Assembly (NCBI GenBank): GCA_029266615.1
Contig: JAQSWN010000037.1
Location: 1-39,698 of the forward strand
Origin: Polyangiaceae bacterium
Lineage (GTDB): Bacteria > Myxococcota_A > Polyangia > Polyangiales > Polyangiaceae
Length of the DNA: 39,698 bases
Direction: 5' to 3'
The translations under genes and the position numbers were made by a program. The notes under the pieces were generated by a model. It was not told the origin of the DNA. It did no database searches and saw only the letters and a list, made by a program, of their open reading frames with translations. Positions 1 through 10,844 of this stretch are shown here, piece after piece. The stretch's first letter is position 1. The number at the start of each line of letters is the position of its first letter.

Positions 1-63
1 TCATCCGTGCGGACCTGCTAGCTTACGTCGAGCAAGGTCGTGTGTCGCAGTCCGGAGGCCCGG

Positions 64-1122
64 GTGGCGGCACGTAAGATCGACGGAAGATGGTACGCGG
101 ATTTCCGATTTCAACATGCGGACGGCAGTGTCGAACGAGTGCGCAAGCGCTCGCCGGTGCAGTCCAAGGCGGGTGCCGACGAGTTCGAGCATCAGCTTCG
201 GACCGCGCTTTTAGGCCGACGCACACTACCAAGGAGGTGCCGACGTTCGCGGCCTATGCGGACGAGTTCAAGGAGACGTACGTTCTCGCAAACAACAAAC
301 CGTCCGAGCGTTCGATGAAAGCCTCGATCCTGAAGCATCATTTGCTTCCGGTGTTCGGGGAGATGCGCCTCGATGCGATCAAGATGCACGCGATCGAGAT
401 TCTCAAGGCGGATTTGCTCGCCAAGGGGCTCAGTCGCAAGCGGGTGAACAACATCCTGGCCTGCCTGGGCAAGATGCTACGCTACGCGCACGAGATCGAG
501 CTGCTCGAGGTCGTGCCGCGGGTGAAGCTGCTCAAGGTCCTGCAGCAACGGTTCGACTTTCTGAATTTCGAGGAGCTTTCACGGCTCGTCGAGGCGATGA
601 AGGACGATCCGGAGCGATTGGCGCTCGTCCTGTTGGGCGCCGAAGCGGGGCTTCGTCAGGGCGAAACCATTGCGCTCGAATGGGGCGACGTGGACTTGGT
701 CGCCGGGCTGCTGACCGTGAGGCGCTCTTCCTGGAAAGGTCTGAGCGGGGACCCCCAAGAGCGGCAAAGAACGGAAGGTGCCGCTAACCGGCCGCTTGAA
801 GGCAGCCCTCAAGGCCATCAGGCACCTGAAGTCAGAGCTCGTGCTCTGCCATCAGGACGGCTCGCCGCTGACTCAGTCGGCGATCGAGGCGGCGCTCCGG
901 TTCGGCTGCAAACGCGCCGGGCTCCGGAGCATCGGCTCGCACGTGCTGCGGCACACCTTCTGCTCCCACCTCGCGATGCGAGGCGCGGCACCGAAGGCGA
1001 TTCAGGAGCTGGTCGGGCACAGCACGCTCACGATGACGCTCAGGTACAGGCACCTGGCGCCGAGCGCGCTCTGCGAAGCCATGGACCTGCTCAACTTGGG
1101 CGGCCGGTGGGCGGCGCGTTGA
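64..1122 (+). pseudogene. tyrosine recombinase (phage-type integrase), two frameshifts
   Basis: Site-specific recombinase of an integrated element, broken into three frames. The first part (DNA-binding start, KIDGRWYADFRF) reads in frame 1 from GTG 64, which has GGAGG five bases upstream. Around 212-240 the homology moves to frame 3 (SAM-like core-binding region and the first catalytic Arg in AGLRQGE). Near 747-750, a run of four G, it returns to frame 1; removing one G would give a continuous GTPKSGKERKVPL segment. The last part holds LRHTF (HxxR), LVGH and the nucleophile Tyr in TLRYRHL. All catalytic residues are therefore present but in different frames. It ends 42 bases from the 3' end of tRNA-Ser(GGA), the usual place for an element's integrase. 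Real decay and sequencing error in G-rich DNA cannot be told apart here. Confidence 0.85.
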
Positions 1123-1164
1123 GCAGGTCGGCTTGGACTAACGAGAACGTTTACGAAACAGTTG

Positions 1165-1251
1165 CGGAGAGGGAGGGATTCGAACCCTCGGTACGGTTAC
1201 CCGTACACATGATTTCCAGTCATGCACCTTCGGCCTCTCGGTCACCTCTCC
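1165..1251 (-). tRNA. tRNA-Ser (anticodon GGA)
   Basis: An 87-nt class II tRNA. The acceptor stem GGAGAGG/CCTCTCC closes with discriminator G. The anticodon stem CATGA/TCATG frames loop bases containing GGA, followed by a long variable arm and a T-arm GAGGG-TTCGAAT-CCCTC. No CCA is encoded (CAA follows). Its 3' end faces the integrase remnant, so it is the probable attachment site of the lost or off-window element. Confidence 0.96.
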
Positions 1252-1262
1252 TGAGGCCAGAC

Positions 1263-1286
1263 GACCTCGCCTTGAAGGGCGGGGTC
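1263..1286 (-). other. hairpin between the two tRNA-Ser genes
   Basis: Nine-base-pair inverted repeat (GACCTCGCC with GGCGGGGTC, one G-T wobble) around a six-base loop, in the 92-base spacer between the tRNAs. It has no T tract, so it is more likely a processing or pausing structure than a terminator. The role is inferred only from position. Confidence 0.35.
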
Positions 1287-1343
1287 GCGGCTATGTCACA
1301 CTTAGCGGCAGGAGCGTGAGGGGGATCGCGCTTCACACCGCAG

Positions 1344-1430
1344 CGGAGAGAGAGGGATTCGAACCCTCGGTACCCTCGCGGGTACACCTGATTTCGAATC
1401 AGGCACCTTCGGCCACTCGGACATCTCTCC
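1344..1430 (-). tRNA. tRNA-Ser (anticodon CGA)
   Basis: An 87-nt class II tRNA. Acceptor stem GGAGAGA/TCTCTCC with discriminator G; anticodon arm CCTGA-TTCGAAA-TCAGG giving anticodon CGA; long variable arm; T-arm GAGGG-TTCGAAT-CCCTC. CCA is not encoded. It lies upstream of tRNA-Ser(GGA) on the same strand and could share its transcript. Confidence 0.96.
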
Positions 1431-1437
1431 GCGGCGG

Positions 1438-1466
1438 ACTATGTCTGCCGAGGGTTGGTCTGTCAA
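1438..1466 (-). promoter_or_regulatory. sigma-70-type promoter of the tRNA-Ser pair
   Basis: On the minus strand TTGACA (1461-1466) is separated by 17 bases from CATAGT (1438-1443), a near-consensus housekeeping promoter. Only seven bases lie between the -10 element and the tRNA-Ser(CGA) 5' end, so transcription should begin at or very near the mature end. Confidence 0.7.
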
Positions 1467-1549
1467 CGAAAGATCGGGCACTTTGTGCCTGAATCGGAGG
1501 CCACGGGGCGGATTGCAGGCGGCCCCGGATCCGGTGGATAGTCGCGCGC

Positions 1550-2467
1550 ATGCGCTCGGTTCGGTTGGCCCTCGTCAGTGTTCTGCTCGGTGCCGCGGGA
1601 AACGCGGCCGCGCAGGGTCCCGCTGCAGATTCCGTTGCGCAGGCGCCGGCCGTGGAGCCCGCGCAGGAACCGCCCGCACCCGAGCCGGGCGAGCCCGCTC
1701 CACCACCGGAGTCGGCGCCCGACCCCGTAGCCGCGCCCGAGTCCGCGCCCGCGCCGGCGAAAGTTCCAGAAGGGGCTCCCGAGGCACCAGCGCCGCCGCC
1801 ATCCAAGCCGGCGGCTCGTGCTCCGGAGGTTGCGGCGACTGATAAGCAGGCCGAGGCGCCTGCGCTTCCGGCATGGATCCGGGCGCATCAGCCGCTCACG
1901 ATCGAGGCAAGGCTTGGCCTTCTTTGGCGTCCGGAGAGCAGCGCAGGCTTCGACGACGAGACGCACCTCGGGGCGGACGTCGGATTAACCGGCTACCTGG
2001 ACTTGAGCCGCGAGCTCGCCGCGGGGCTCGAGGTCGAGCGCGCGTCGCTCGGAAGGGGCTCCGCGGTGTCCGGTTTGGAGACGGTGAGCACGGACTTCTC
2101 CGTCACCTCCGCGATGCTCGGCGTGCGCGCTTACCCGAGGCGGACCGAGATGCTGGATTTGTACGTTGGCCTGCAGCTGGGCGTCGGCTTTCAGCATGTC
2201 TCATCCGCGGGCACGCGGGTCCCGGCGCCGCTTCGTCCAGGCGTGCCCTTCAGCTGCAGCGGCTCGGATTCGCCAGGCCTTCAGATCGGCGGCGGCGTCG
2301 GTGCGCGCTTGATGATTTCGCCGCGCTGGGGAATCGGCGCGCGCGTGAACGCGACTGGCCGTCGTTTGACGAGTGACGTCGTCGACGCTTGTGGGCAAGG
2401 CATCGGCACCGCGACGACAATGAGCGCGGGTCTGGGGCTCGGGTACGACTTCGACCTCGAGCCGTGA
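1550..2467 (+). CDS. predicted outer-membrane beta-barrel protein with Pro/Ala-rich linker
   Basis: A 305-residue exported protein. Residues 1-21 form a signal peptide ending in NAAA-Q. Residues 22-100 are a low-complexity stretch rich in Pro, Ala and Glu that probably spans the periplasm or peptidoglycan. From about residue 110 (LTIEARLGLLWRP) alternating hydrophobic strands, rich in Gly and aromatic residues, end in LGLGYDFDLEP, as in small outer-membrane barrels. No specific family was recognised. It starts at the ATG at 1550, about 120 bases after the tRNA promoter region, and stands alone rather than in an obvious operon. The beta-barrel assignment is inference from composition and strand pattern. 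Confidence 0.6.
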   Translation: MRSVRLALVSVLLGAAGNAAAQGPAADSVAQAPAVEPAQEPPAPEPGEPAPPPESAPDPVAAPESAPAPAKVPEGAPEAPAPPPSKPAARAPEVAATDKQAEAPALPAWIRAHQPLTIEARLGLLWRPESSAGFDDETHLGADVGLTGYLDLSRELAAGLEVERASLGRGSAVSGLETVSTDFSVTSAMLGVRAYPRRTEMLDLYVGLQLGVGFQHVSSAGTRVPAPLRPGVPFSCSGSDSPGLQIGGGVGARLMISPRWGIGARVNATGRRLTSDVVDACGQGIGTATTMSAGLGLGYDFDLEP

Positions 2468-2527
2468 GCACGCGGCATTTCCGCTGTCTAAGTTGACGGT
2501 GCGCGACTCGGGCCGCAGAGTTTCATC

Positions 2528-2956
2528 GTGCCCGCGCCGCAAGCGACCCCCGCGCCGACCGACTTCGACGTCGAAGTGTTCTTCGATGGCGATTGCCCGC
2601 TGTGCGTTCGCGAGATTCGCCTGCTCACACGGCTGGACGCCAAGGGGCGGCGCATTCGCTTCACGGACATTCAAGCGCCGGGCTTCGACGTGGCAGAGCT
2701 GGGCATCAGCTACCGCGCGCTGATGGATCGCATTCACGCACGCTTGCCGAGCGGCGAACTGGTTACGGGGGTGGAAGTGTTCCGTCGACTGTACGCCGCG
2801 GTCGGGTTCAAACGCTTGGTCGCGCTGTCACGGCTCCCCGTCGTCTCGCACTTGCTGGACGCTTCGTACTCGCTGTTCGCCAAGAACCGCCTTCGGCTCA
2901 CTGGGCGCTGCACGCCGGAGCTTTGCGAACGGCCCGCGGCCACAGCCGACCGTTGA
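2528..2956 (+). CDS. DCC-family (DUF393) thiol-disulfide oxidoreductase-like protein
   Basis: A 142-residue protein with the diagnostic DGDCPLC motif at residues 20-26 (Cys23 and Cys26) directly after the first predicted strand, then [11 protein letters not shown] and a [17 protein letters not shown] segment. This is the order seen in the DCC/DUF393 family, a thioredoxin-like fold of poorly known function. No signal peptide is seen, so it should be cytoplasmic. It starts at GTG 2528 with only a weak ribosome binding site. Length is normal for the family. It converges on guaB, separated by a hairpin. Assignment rests on the motif and is good; the substrate is unknown. Confidence 0.85.
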   Translation: MPAPQATPAPTDFDVEVFFDGDCPLCVREIRLLTRLDAKGRRIRFTDIQAPGFDVAELGISYRALMDRIHARLPSGELVTGVEVFRRLYAAVGFKRLVALSRLPVVSHLLDASYSLFAKNRLRLTGRCTPELCERPAATADR

Positions 2957-2965
2957 CCGCGCCCC

Positions 2966-2990
2966 AGCTCGACGAACGACGCGTCGAGCT
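2966..2990. terminator. hairpin between convergent genes
   Basis: Perfect nine-base-pair inverted repeat AGCTCGACG / CGTCGAGCT with a seven-base loop, in the 49-base gap between the convergent DCC-family gene and guaB. It lacks a T tract; as the only structure here it probably serves as a bidirectional stop or 3'-end stabiliser. Confidence 0.5.
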
Positions 2991-3005
2991 AGGACGCGCG
3001 GAAGG

Positions 3006-4520
<1,515 letters not shown>

Positions 4521-4551
4521 TCAAGTACTCCGAAAATCCGCGGCTCGGGTT

Positions 4552-7500
4552 ATGAACGCACAACTGCGCGACGTGGGCGGCACCGGGTTTCACCAACAGG
4601 GAGCGCACGGCGCGAGCTTGCTTCCCCCACCACCACCGGCGGTGCCGCCGGACCTCACGCGAGCCACCGCCCGCTACAAGCGCCACGCCTGGCTCGCGTT
4701 TTTGGGGCTCCTGGGCTTCGTTTCGCTCTACGTGGCGCTGACCGGTTGGTTCTGCTTCACGTCCGCGCGCCTCTTTTACGACCTATTCCAGGGCGGTGGG
4801 GACGGATTCGCGGACGCGGTGGGAGGCGCCCTGTGCGGCCTGCTCGGCGCGTTTTTGCTCGGCGCGTTGTTCTTTCTCAAGGCCGGTAGCAAGGAGAAGG
4901 ACCTCGAGGTCACGGCGCAGGAAGAGCCGGCGCTGTTCGCGTTCTTGAATGCGCTCGCAGACCGCGCGGGGGCGCAGCGGCCGCATCGCGTTTTCTTGTC
5001 GATGCGCGTGAACGCGGCCGTCTTTTACGACCTTTCGCTCCTGAACTTGCTCTTCCCGAGCCGCAAGAACCTGGAGATCGGCCTGCCGCTCGTCAACTGC
5101 CTGAACCTGAGCGAGCTCACGGCCGTGCTGGCGCACGAGTTCGGTCACTTCGCGCAGCGCTCCATGGCCGTTGGCCGCTGGGTGTACGTGGCGCAGCAAA
5201 TCGCCGGGCAGATCGTGGCCTCGCGCACCTGGCTGGACAAGATGCTGGGCGGGCTCTCGCGCACGGACATCCGCGTCGCCTGGATCGGCTGGGTGATGCG
5301 GCTCATCGTGTGGTCGCTGCGCTCGCTGCTGGACACCGCCTTTGGCCTCGTGATTTTGGCCCAGCGCGCGCTCGGCCGAGAGATGGAGTTTCACGCGGAT
5401 TTGGTCAGCGTTTCTTTGACCGGAAGCGACGCGCTGGTTCACGCGCTGCATCGGCTGGGCGCGGCCGACGACGCGTGGGGGAAGGCGGTCGGCGTCGCCA
5501 GCACCGAAGCTGCGCGTGGCCGCGGTGTGCCCGATCTCTTCGCGCTGCAGTCGCGCGTCGTCTCGCGCATGGCCGGCATCCTCAACGACCCGGCCCACGG
5601 CGCCTCGCCGGCAGTGCCGCCGCAGGGCGGCGCGCAGTTCCGTGTCTTCGAGCTGGAAATGGCGGAGCCGCCGCGCATGTGGTCGACCCACCCGCCGAAT
5701 CGGGACCGCGAGGACAACGCCAAGCGCGTCTACGTGCCCTCGCCCATCGATGCACGCTCTGGGTTTTGCCTCTTCGCGAACCCGGAGGGACTGCGCCGTC
5801 AAGCGACGGTGCGCTTCGTCACCGAGCTCAGCGAGCAGAAGCTGAGCTCGATGAGCGATGACGCTGCGCTCGCGGCCGTGGACAAGCGCTTCGAAAGGCC
5901 ACACCTCGAGCAGCGCTACCGCGGCGCGTACATGGGGCGCTCCGTCGTTCTGCACGAGAAGGCGATGAACAAGCTGTACGGCGACGAGCTGCCGGAGCCG
6001 CACCTGAGCGCGGCCCTCCAAGGCTTGTACCCGGAGCAGCTGAGCCACGACTTGCGCGAGCTGAGGCAGCGTCAAGAAGAACGGCACAACCTGGAGGCAC
6101 TGCACGAAGGCTTGCTCCAGGCGCCCGGAGGCGTGATCCGTCATCGGGGCCAGATCATCCAGCGGCGGCAGCTCAAGTTCGTGCTGGCGCAAGTAGCGCA
6201 CGAGACCGACTCGATTCAGAGCCGGGTCGAAGCGCACGATCGGCTGTGCCGCACCAGCCACGTGCTCGCCGCGCGCGCGCTCGGCCGAGGGTGGGAACAG
6301 TACTTGTTCGCGGTCGCCGGCCTCCACCACTACGCCGCCCACGTGGAGGCCAACTTGGAGGACGCGCAGGGGCACCTGAACAACGTCTTCTCCGTGGTCA
6401 CGGCGGACGGGCGCGTGAGCGGTGGGGAGCGTCGGCGCCTCGTCGCGGCCTGCGCGGAGGTGCACGCTGCGCTCAATGAGATTTTCTTGCGGAAGGAGCA
6501 GGTGCGGCTGCCGCCGCTGATTTTGCAGCGCCTCGCCGACGCGCTCGGCATGGAAGACGGCGGCGAGCCGCCGCCCAAGACCTGGGCGGACGTGCTGCCG
6601 GACGACTATGCCTTGCCGCCGCCGAGTGAGGCGAACCTCGCCGACTTTCTGCGCGTCATCGACGGCTGGGTGCGCGGCGCGCTCGCCGCCATCGGCACCT
6701 TGGAGCGAGTGAGTCTAGAGCTCATGGTCGCGACGGAGGCGCACGTCTCTTACGCGTACCTGAACCGCGTGTACCCCGGGGATGCGCCGCCCGCGCCGGG
6801 AATACCCGACGGTTACTGCACGATGGCGCGCGGTCAGGAACGAAGCCGCCAAAGGCGCCTCGGCTGGTGGGACCGTTTTCAAACCGCGGACGGCTTCTTC
6901 CCGTCCGTCGCGCGCTTCGCCGTCGCGGGCGGCGTCCTCGCGTCGGTGCTGGCGTTCGGCGGCAGTATTGGCCACCCCAAGCTCAGCATCGTCAACGGGC
7001 TCAACTTGCCGGTAAACGTCGAGATCGCCGGACACAAAGTGACGGTCGCGGGGGGCGAGCACCGCGAGCTCACTTTGGACCAGGCGAAAGGGGCCCTCTT
7101 GGTGGCGCGGAGCGACCGCGGCGAACAGATCGAAGCCCAAACCGTGAACCTGGAGGGCTCGCTGCATTACGTTTACAACGTGGGTGGCGGCACCCCGCTC
7201 GTGGAGTGGACCGCAACGTACGGCAGCGCTCAGGAAGTGCCGGAGCGCAAGCTCGGCGCACCCACGTTCACGAGCGCGAGCGTGGACCACTTCTTCGAGC
7301 AGCCGCCCAAATCGGTGAGCACCAAATCCGGAAGCGCAAAGCGAACGGCGTTGAGCGCACTGTTCGAAGCGTCGCCGTACCGGAAGCTCTCCTTCGTCGA
7401 ATCAGCGAGTGAACGCGACCGCATGGTGGAGACGCACGCGCTCTGGGACTTGCCGGGGCACCCGCAGCTCATGCAGTGGCTCTCGCTCGCCTTGGAGAAG

Positions 7501-8466
7501 GGGCCGGCGCTCATCGAGCGGCGGCTTGCACACTACCCGAACGACATCTCGGCCTTGCGCGCGCAGCAAGACGCGCTCACGGGCGCCGCCAAGACCGAGC
7601 TGTGTCGGAAAACGGCCGCGAGCTCGGCCGCGGCTCCGAGCGACCTAAACCTGCTTTATTTGAAGTTGCGGTGCGACGAAGGCCCGGCCCACGCGACGGC
7701 CAAGGCCGTCATCGCGGCGCACCGCGCGCACCCAGCGCATCCGTACCTGGCGAACGCGGCGGGCTCGGAGCTCATGCGGAGCTTCGACTTTGCGGGCGCG
7801 GCGCAGGCCTACTCGGTCGCGAGCAAGGAGCCGGTGCTGGCGGACCTGGCCAACTTGACCCAGGCGCGCGCGCTGCGCGTCCTGGATCAGGCGACCGCGC
7901 AGCGGCTAGACGTCTTGGCCAAGAGCTCCGGCCCACTTTCGTCGCTGCTCGCACTGGAGCGCGGGGTGACGAGCGACGGTGAGGTCATCAAGGAGCAAGA
8001 GCGCGCCTACGCCGCGCTCGCTCGAGGTCAGCTCGCTTCCGCGCTCACGACCGCCGTCGACGGCGAGACGCGCGACACGATCGTGCGGCTCGCGGGCGCT
8101 TCGGAGGGCGCCACCCGGCCTATGATTCAGGCGGCGCTCGACCTTGCAGGCGAGGCGCAGTCGGAAGACGCGCTCTGGCCGAGCATCGCTCTGGCGGAAC
8201 GCGAAGCGAAGAGCCACCTCGTGCTGGACGCCCAGGCGCGCAAGCTCATGCCGGACTACGAGCGAGCGATGTTGCCATTCGCTCGAGGTGAGCTCGTGAA
8301 GGGTGACGGCGCGGCGTTCGAGGGGGCCCTCTCGGCGCTGCCGCCCGAATTTCAGAGCCACGCGTGCGTGATGGCCTTGGTGCGCGCGGCCGATAAGACG
8401 CCGCAGCATTGCCGGAAGCTCGCCCGGGGCGCTCTGTTCGCGTCCGAGCGGCCGTACTTCCGCTGA
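4552..8466 (+). CDS. large membrane-bound M48-family zinc metalloprotease with C-terminal helical repeats
   Basis: A 1304-residue protein. After a Pro-rich cytosolic start come two membrane segments (about 46-66 and 82-106). An M48 peptidase domain follows, with HEFGH at 195-199 (zinc ligands His195 and His199, base Glu196) and the downstream EMEFHAD, whose Glu279 is the expected third ligand. A long middle region is rich in charged helices and contains an ADGRVSGGERR segment. A further hydrophobic segment lies near 785-805. The last 350 residues are Ala-rich helices that look like TPR-type repeats. Classical M48 proteases (HtpX, Ste24) are 290-450 residues, so two thirds of this protein is extra. 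It probably degrades or processes membrane or envelope proteins; the substrate is unknown. Only a hairpin and 51 bases separate it from the metal exporter gene. Confidence 0.85.
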   Translation: MNAQLRDVGGTGFHQQGAHGASLLPPPPPAVPPDLTRATARYKRHAWLAFLGLLGFVSLYVALTGWFCFTSARLFYDLFQGGGDGFADAVGGALCGLLGAFLLGALFFLKAGSKEKDLEVTAQEEPALFAFLNALADRAGAQRPHRVFLSMRVNAAVFYDLSLLNLLFPSRKNLEIGLPLVNCLNLSELTAVLAHEFGHFAQRSMAVGRWVYVAQQIAGQIVASRTWLDKMLGGLSRTDIRVAWIGWVMRLIVWSLRSLLDTAFGLVILAQRALGREMEFHADLVSVSLTGSDALVHALHRLGAADDAWGKAVGVASTEAARGRGVPDLFALQSRVVSRMAGILNDPAHGASPAVPPQGGAQFRVFELEMAEPPRMWSTHPPNRDREDNAKRVYVPSPIDARSGFCLFANPEGLRRQATVRFVTELSEQKLSSMSDDAALAAVDKRFERPHLEQRYRGAYMGRSVVLHEKAMNKLYGDELPEPHLSAALQGLYPEQLSHDLRELRQRQEERHNLEALHEGLLQAPGGVIRHRGQIIQRRQLKFVLAQVAHETDSIQSRVEAHDRLCRTSHVLAARALGRGWEQYLFAVAGLHHYAAHVEANLEDAQGHLNNVFSVVTADGRVSGGERRRLVAACAEVHAALNEIFLRKEQVRLPPLILQRLADALGMEDGGEPPPKTWADVLPDDYALPPPSEANLADFLRVIDGWVRGALAAIGTLERVSLELMVATEAHVSYAYLNRVYPGDAPPAPGIPDGYCTMARGQERSRQRRLGWWDRFQTADGFFPSVARFAVAGGVLASVLAFGGSIGHPKLSIVNGLNLPVNVEIAGHKVTVAGGEHRELTLDQAKGALLVARSDRGEQIEAQTVNLEGSLHYVYNVGGGTPLVEWTATYGSAQEVPERKLGAPTFTSASVDHFFEQPPKSVSTKSGSAKRTALSALFEASPYRKLSFVESASERDRMVETHALWDLPGHPQLMQWLSLALEKGPALIERRLAHYPNDISALRAQQDALTGAAKTELCRKTAASSAAAPSDLNLLYLKLRCDEGPAHATAKAVIAAHRAHPAHPYLANAAGSELMRSFDFAGAAQAYSVASKEPVLADLANLTQARALRVLDQATAQRLDVLAKSSGPLSSLLALERGVTSDGEVIKEQERAYAALARGQLASALTTAVDGETRDTIVRLAGASEGATRPMIQAALDLAGEAQSEDALWPSIALAEREAKSHLVLDAQARKLMPDYERAMLPFARGELVKGDGAAFEGALSALPPEFQSHACVMALVRAADKTPQHCRKLARGALFASERPYFR

Positions 8467-8475
8467 AAAGAGCGA

Positions 8476-8496
8476 GCCCGGCTTGGCGAGCCGGGC
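8476..8496 (+). terminator. hairpin after the M48 protease gene
   Basis: Perfect inverted repeat GCCCGGCT / AGCCGGGC with loop TGGCG, starting ten bases after the stop codon and ending 21 bases before the next GTG start. No T tract follows, so it may be an attenuator or mRNA stabiliser rather than a full terminator. Confidence 0.45.
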
Positions 8497-8517
8497 AAGC
8501 TGCGCTTTCATTGGAAG

Positions 8518-9558
8518 GTGCCCCGCTCGGACCACGACGACCACGACCATGCCGGCCACGGACACGGCCACGGTGGTCACGGCGCCGCCTCCAAGCCCGC
8601 CCCCAAGGCTCCGCCCGGCGGGCACGGCCACGGGCACGGCGGTCACTCTCATGGCGGCCGCGGCAGTCCTCGCACCCAGCTCGCCCTCGCGCTCGGCCTC
8701 ACGCTCAGCTTCATGGGGGTGGAGGCGGTGGTTGGCTGGCTCAGCGGCAGCCTCGCCCTGCTCGCGGATGCGGGCCACATGCTGGGCGACAGCGGCGCGC
8801 TCGTGCTCGCCCTCATCGCCCAGCGCGTGGCGGAGAGGCCGCGCACCGAGCTCCGCACCTACGGCTTGAAGCGCGCGGAGGTGTTGGCCGCATTCGTGAA
8901 CGGCATCGTGCTCTTCGTCATCGCGCTCATGATCATGCGCGAAGCGGTGGAGCGCTTCATGGCGCCGGTCCCCATTCACGGCCGGCCCATGCTCTACGCC
9001 GCCATCGCCGGTCTGTGCGTGAACTTGCTCTCCGCGTTCATCCTGACGCGCGGCGGCCAAGGCAACCTCAACGTGCGCACGGCGCTCCTACACGTCCTTT
9101 CGGACGCGCTCGGCTCAGTCGCCGCCATCATCGCGGCAGTGGGGGCGCTGTGGTTCGGCACCTCCCGGCTAGATCCCGCGCTCTCGCTCGTCATCGCCGT
9201 GCTCGTGTTGCTCGGCGGCTACCGGGTGCTCAAGGAGACGACCGGTATCCTGCTCGAGTCGGCCCCGCCGCACATCGACGTGGCCGCAGTCGAGCGCGCC
9301 ATTGGGGAAACCCCCGGGGTGGCCTCTCTTCATGATTTGCACGTGTGGCGCATCTCGGAGGAGCTAGACGCCTTGACCGCGCACGTCACGCTCACGCGCG
9401 GCGCGCATGGCACGGAGGTGTGCAAATCCGTCGCGGAGCGACTCAAGTCCGAGTTCAAGCTCGAGCACGTCACCATTCAGCCGGAATCGCCGCCCCCCGA
9501 CGAGCTCGTGCCGGTGCGGCTGAGCCGCGACGGCGCGGCCATTCGCCGTGTTTCGTAG
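8518..9558 (+). CDS. cation diffusion facilitator (zinc-type) with His-rich N-terminus
   Basis: A 346-residue inner-membrane metal/proton antiporter, likely exporting Zn2+ or a similar divalent metal. The first 45 residues are a cytosolic His-Gly-Asp segment of HDDHDH and GHGHGH type that should bind metal. The six-helix core begins at RTQLALALGL. The transport-site motifs HxxxD are visible in helix 2 (AGHMLGD) and helix 5 (LHVLSDALG), as in the CzcD/ZitB branch. A C-terminal cytosolic domain follows from DVAAVERAI, with LHDLHVW typical of the family. It starts at GTG 8518. It is preceded by a hairpin after the M48 protease gene; co-transcription is possible. Confidence 0.93.
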   Translation: MPRSDHDDHDHAGHGHGHGGHGAASKPAPKAPPGGHGHGHGGHSHGGRGSPRTQLALALGLTLSFMGVEAVVGWLSGSLALLADAGHMLGDSGALVLALIAQRVAERPRTELRTYGLKRAEVLAAFVNGIVLFVIALMIMREAVERFMAPVPIHGRPMLYAAIAGLCVNLLSAFILTRGGQGNLNVRTALLHVLSDALGSVAAIIAAVGALWFGTSRLDPALSLVIAVLVLLGGYRVLKETTGILLESAPPHIDVAAVERAIGETPGVASLHDLHVWRISEELDALTAHVTLTRGAHGTEVCKSVAERLKSEFKLEHVTIQPESPPPDELVPVRLSRDGAAIRRVS

Positions 9559-9596
9559 CCTTGTGAGTCGCCGGCCGCCCGACTAGTCTTTCGGCC

Positions 9597-9998
9597 ATGA
9601 TTCGGACCAGTGACGATCTCGAAGCCCAGCTCGGTCGCCTCGAACGGCGCTACGAGCGAACGCCGGACGGCACGTTCATCGTCGCCATCGGGCCGAACCA
9701 GCCGCCTGCCGCGCTCCTGCTCGTGCCCCCCGTGCTCGTCGTTCAGGTCGCCATCGGGCCAGCGCCGAGCGACCTCGCCGTGGCCGCACCCGTCTACAAA
9801 AAGCTTTTGGAGCTCAACGCCAGCACGCTGCTCCACTCTGCGTTCGGCTTGGAGAACGACCAAATCGTGCTCGCGGCCGCGCTCGAGCTAGACAACCTGG
9901 ACTTGAACGAGCTCGAAGCCGTGCTGGCCGACATCGACGTCGCGCTGAGCGAGCACGTGCCCGTGCTCCGCAGCATGGTCCCTGCCTCCTCCTCTTGA
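9597..9998 (+). CDS. small YbjN/CesT-like protein upstream of pspA
   Basis: A 133-residue soluble protein without signal or membrane segment. It has the alternating strand-helix pattern of the YbjN/CesT secretion-chaperone-like fold, ending in FGLENDQIVLAAALELDNLDLNELEAVLADI, a segment I associate with small proteins annotated as YbjN-domain or CesT-family. It lies 13 bases before pspA on the same strand, so the two should share a transcript, suggesting a partner in the PspA membrane-stress system. The family call is by pattern only and is moderate; the link to PspA is inference from position. Confidence 0.6.
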   Translation: MIRTSDDLEAQLGRLERRYERTPDGTFIVAIGPNQPPAALLLVPPVLVVQVAIGPAPSDLAVAAPVYKKLLELNASTLLHSAFGLENDQIVLAAALELDNLDLNELEAVLADIDVALSEHVPVLRSMVPASSS

Positions 9999-10011
9999 AG
10001 AAGATCCTCGC

Positions 10012-10836
<825 letters not shown>

Positions 10837-10844
10837 GGCGCTCG

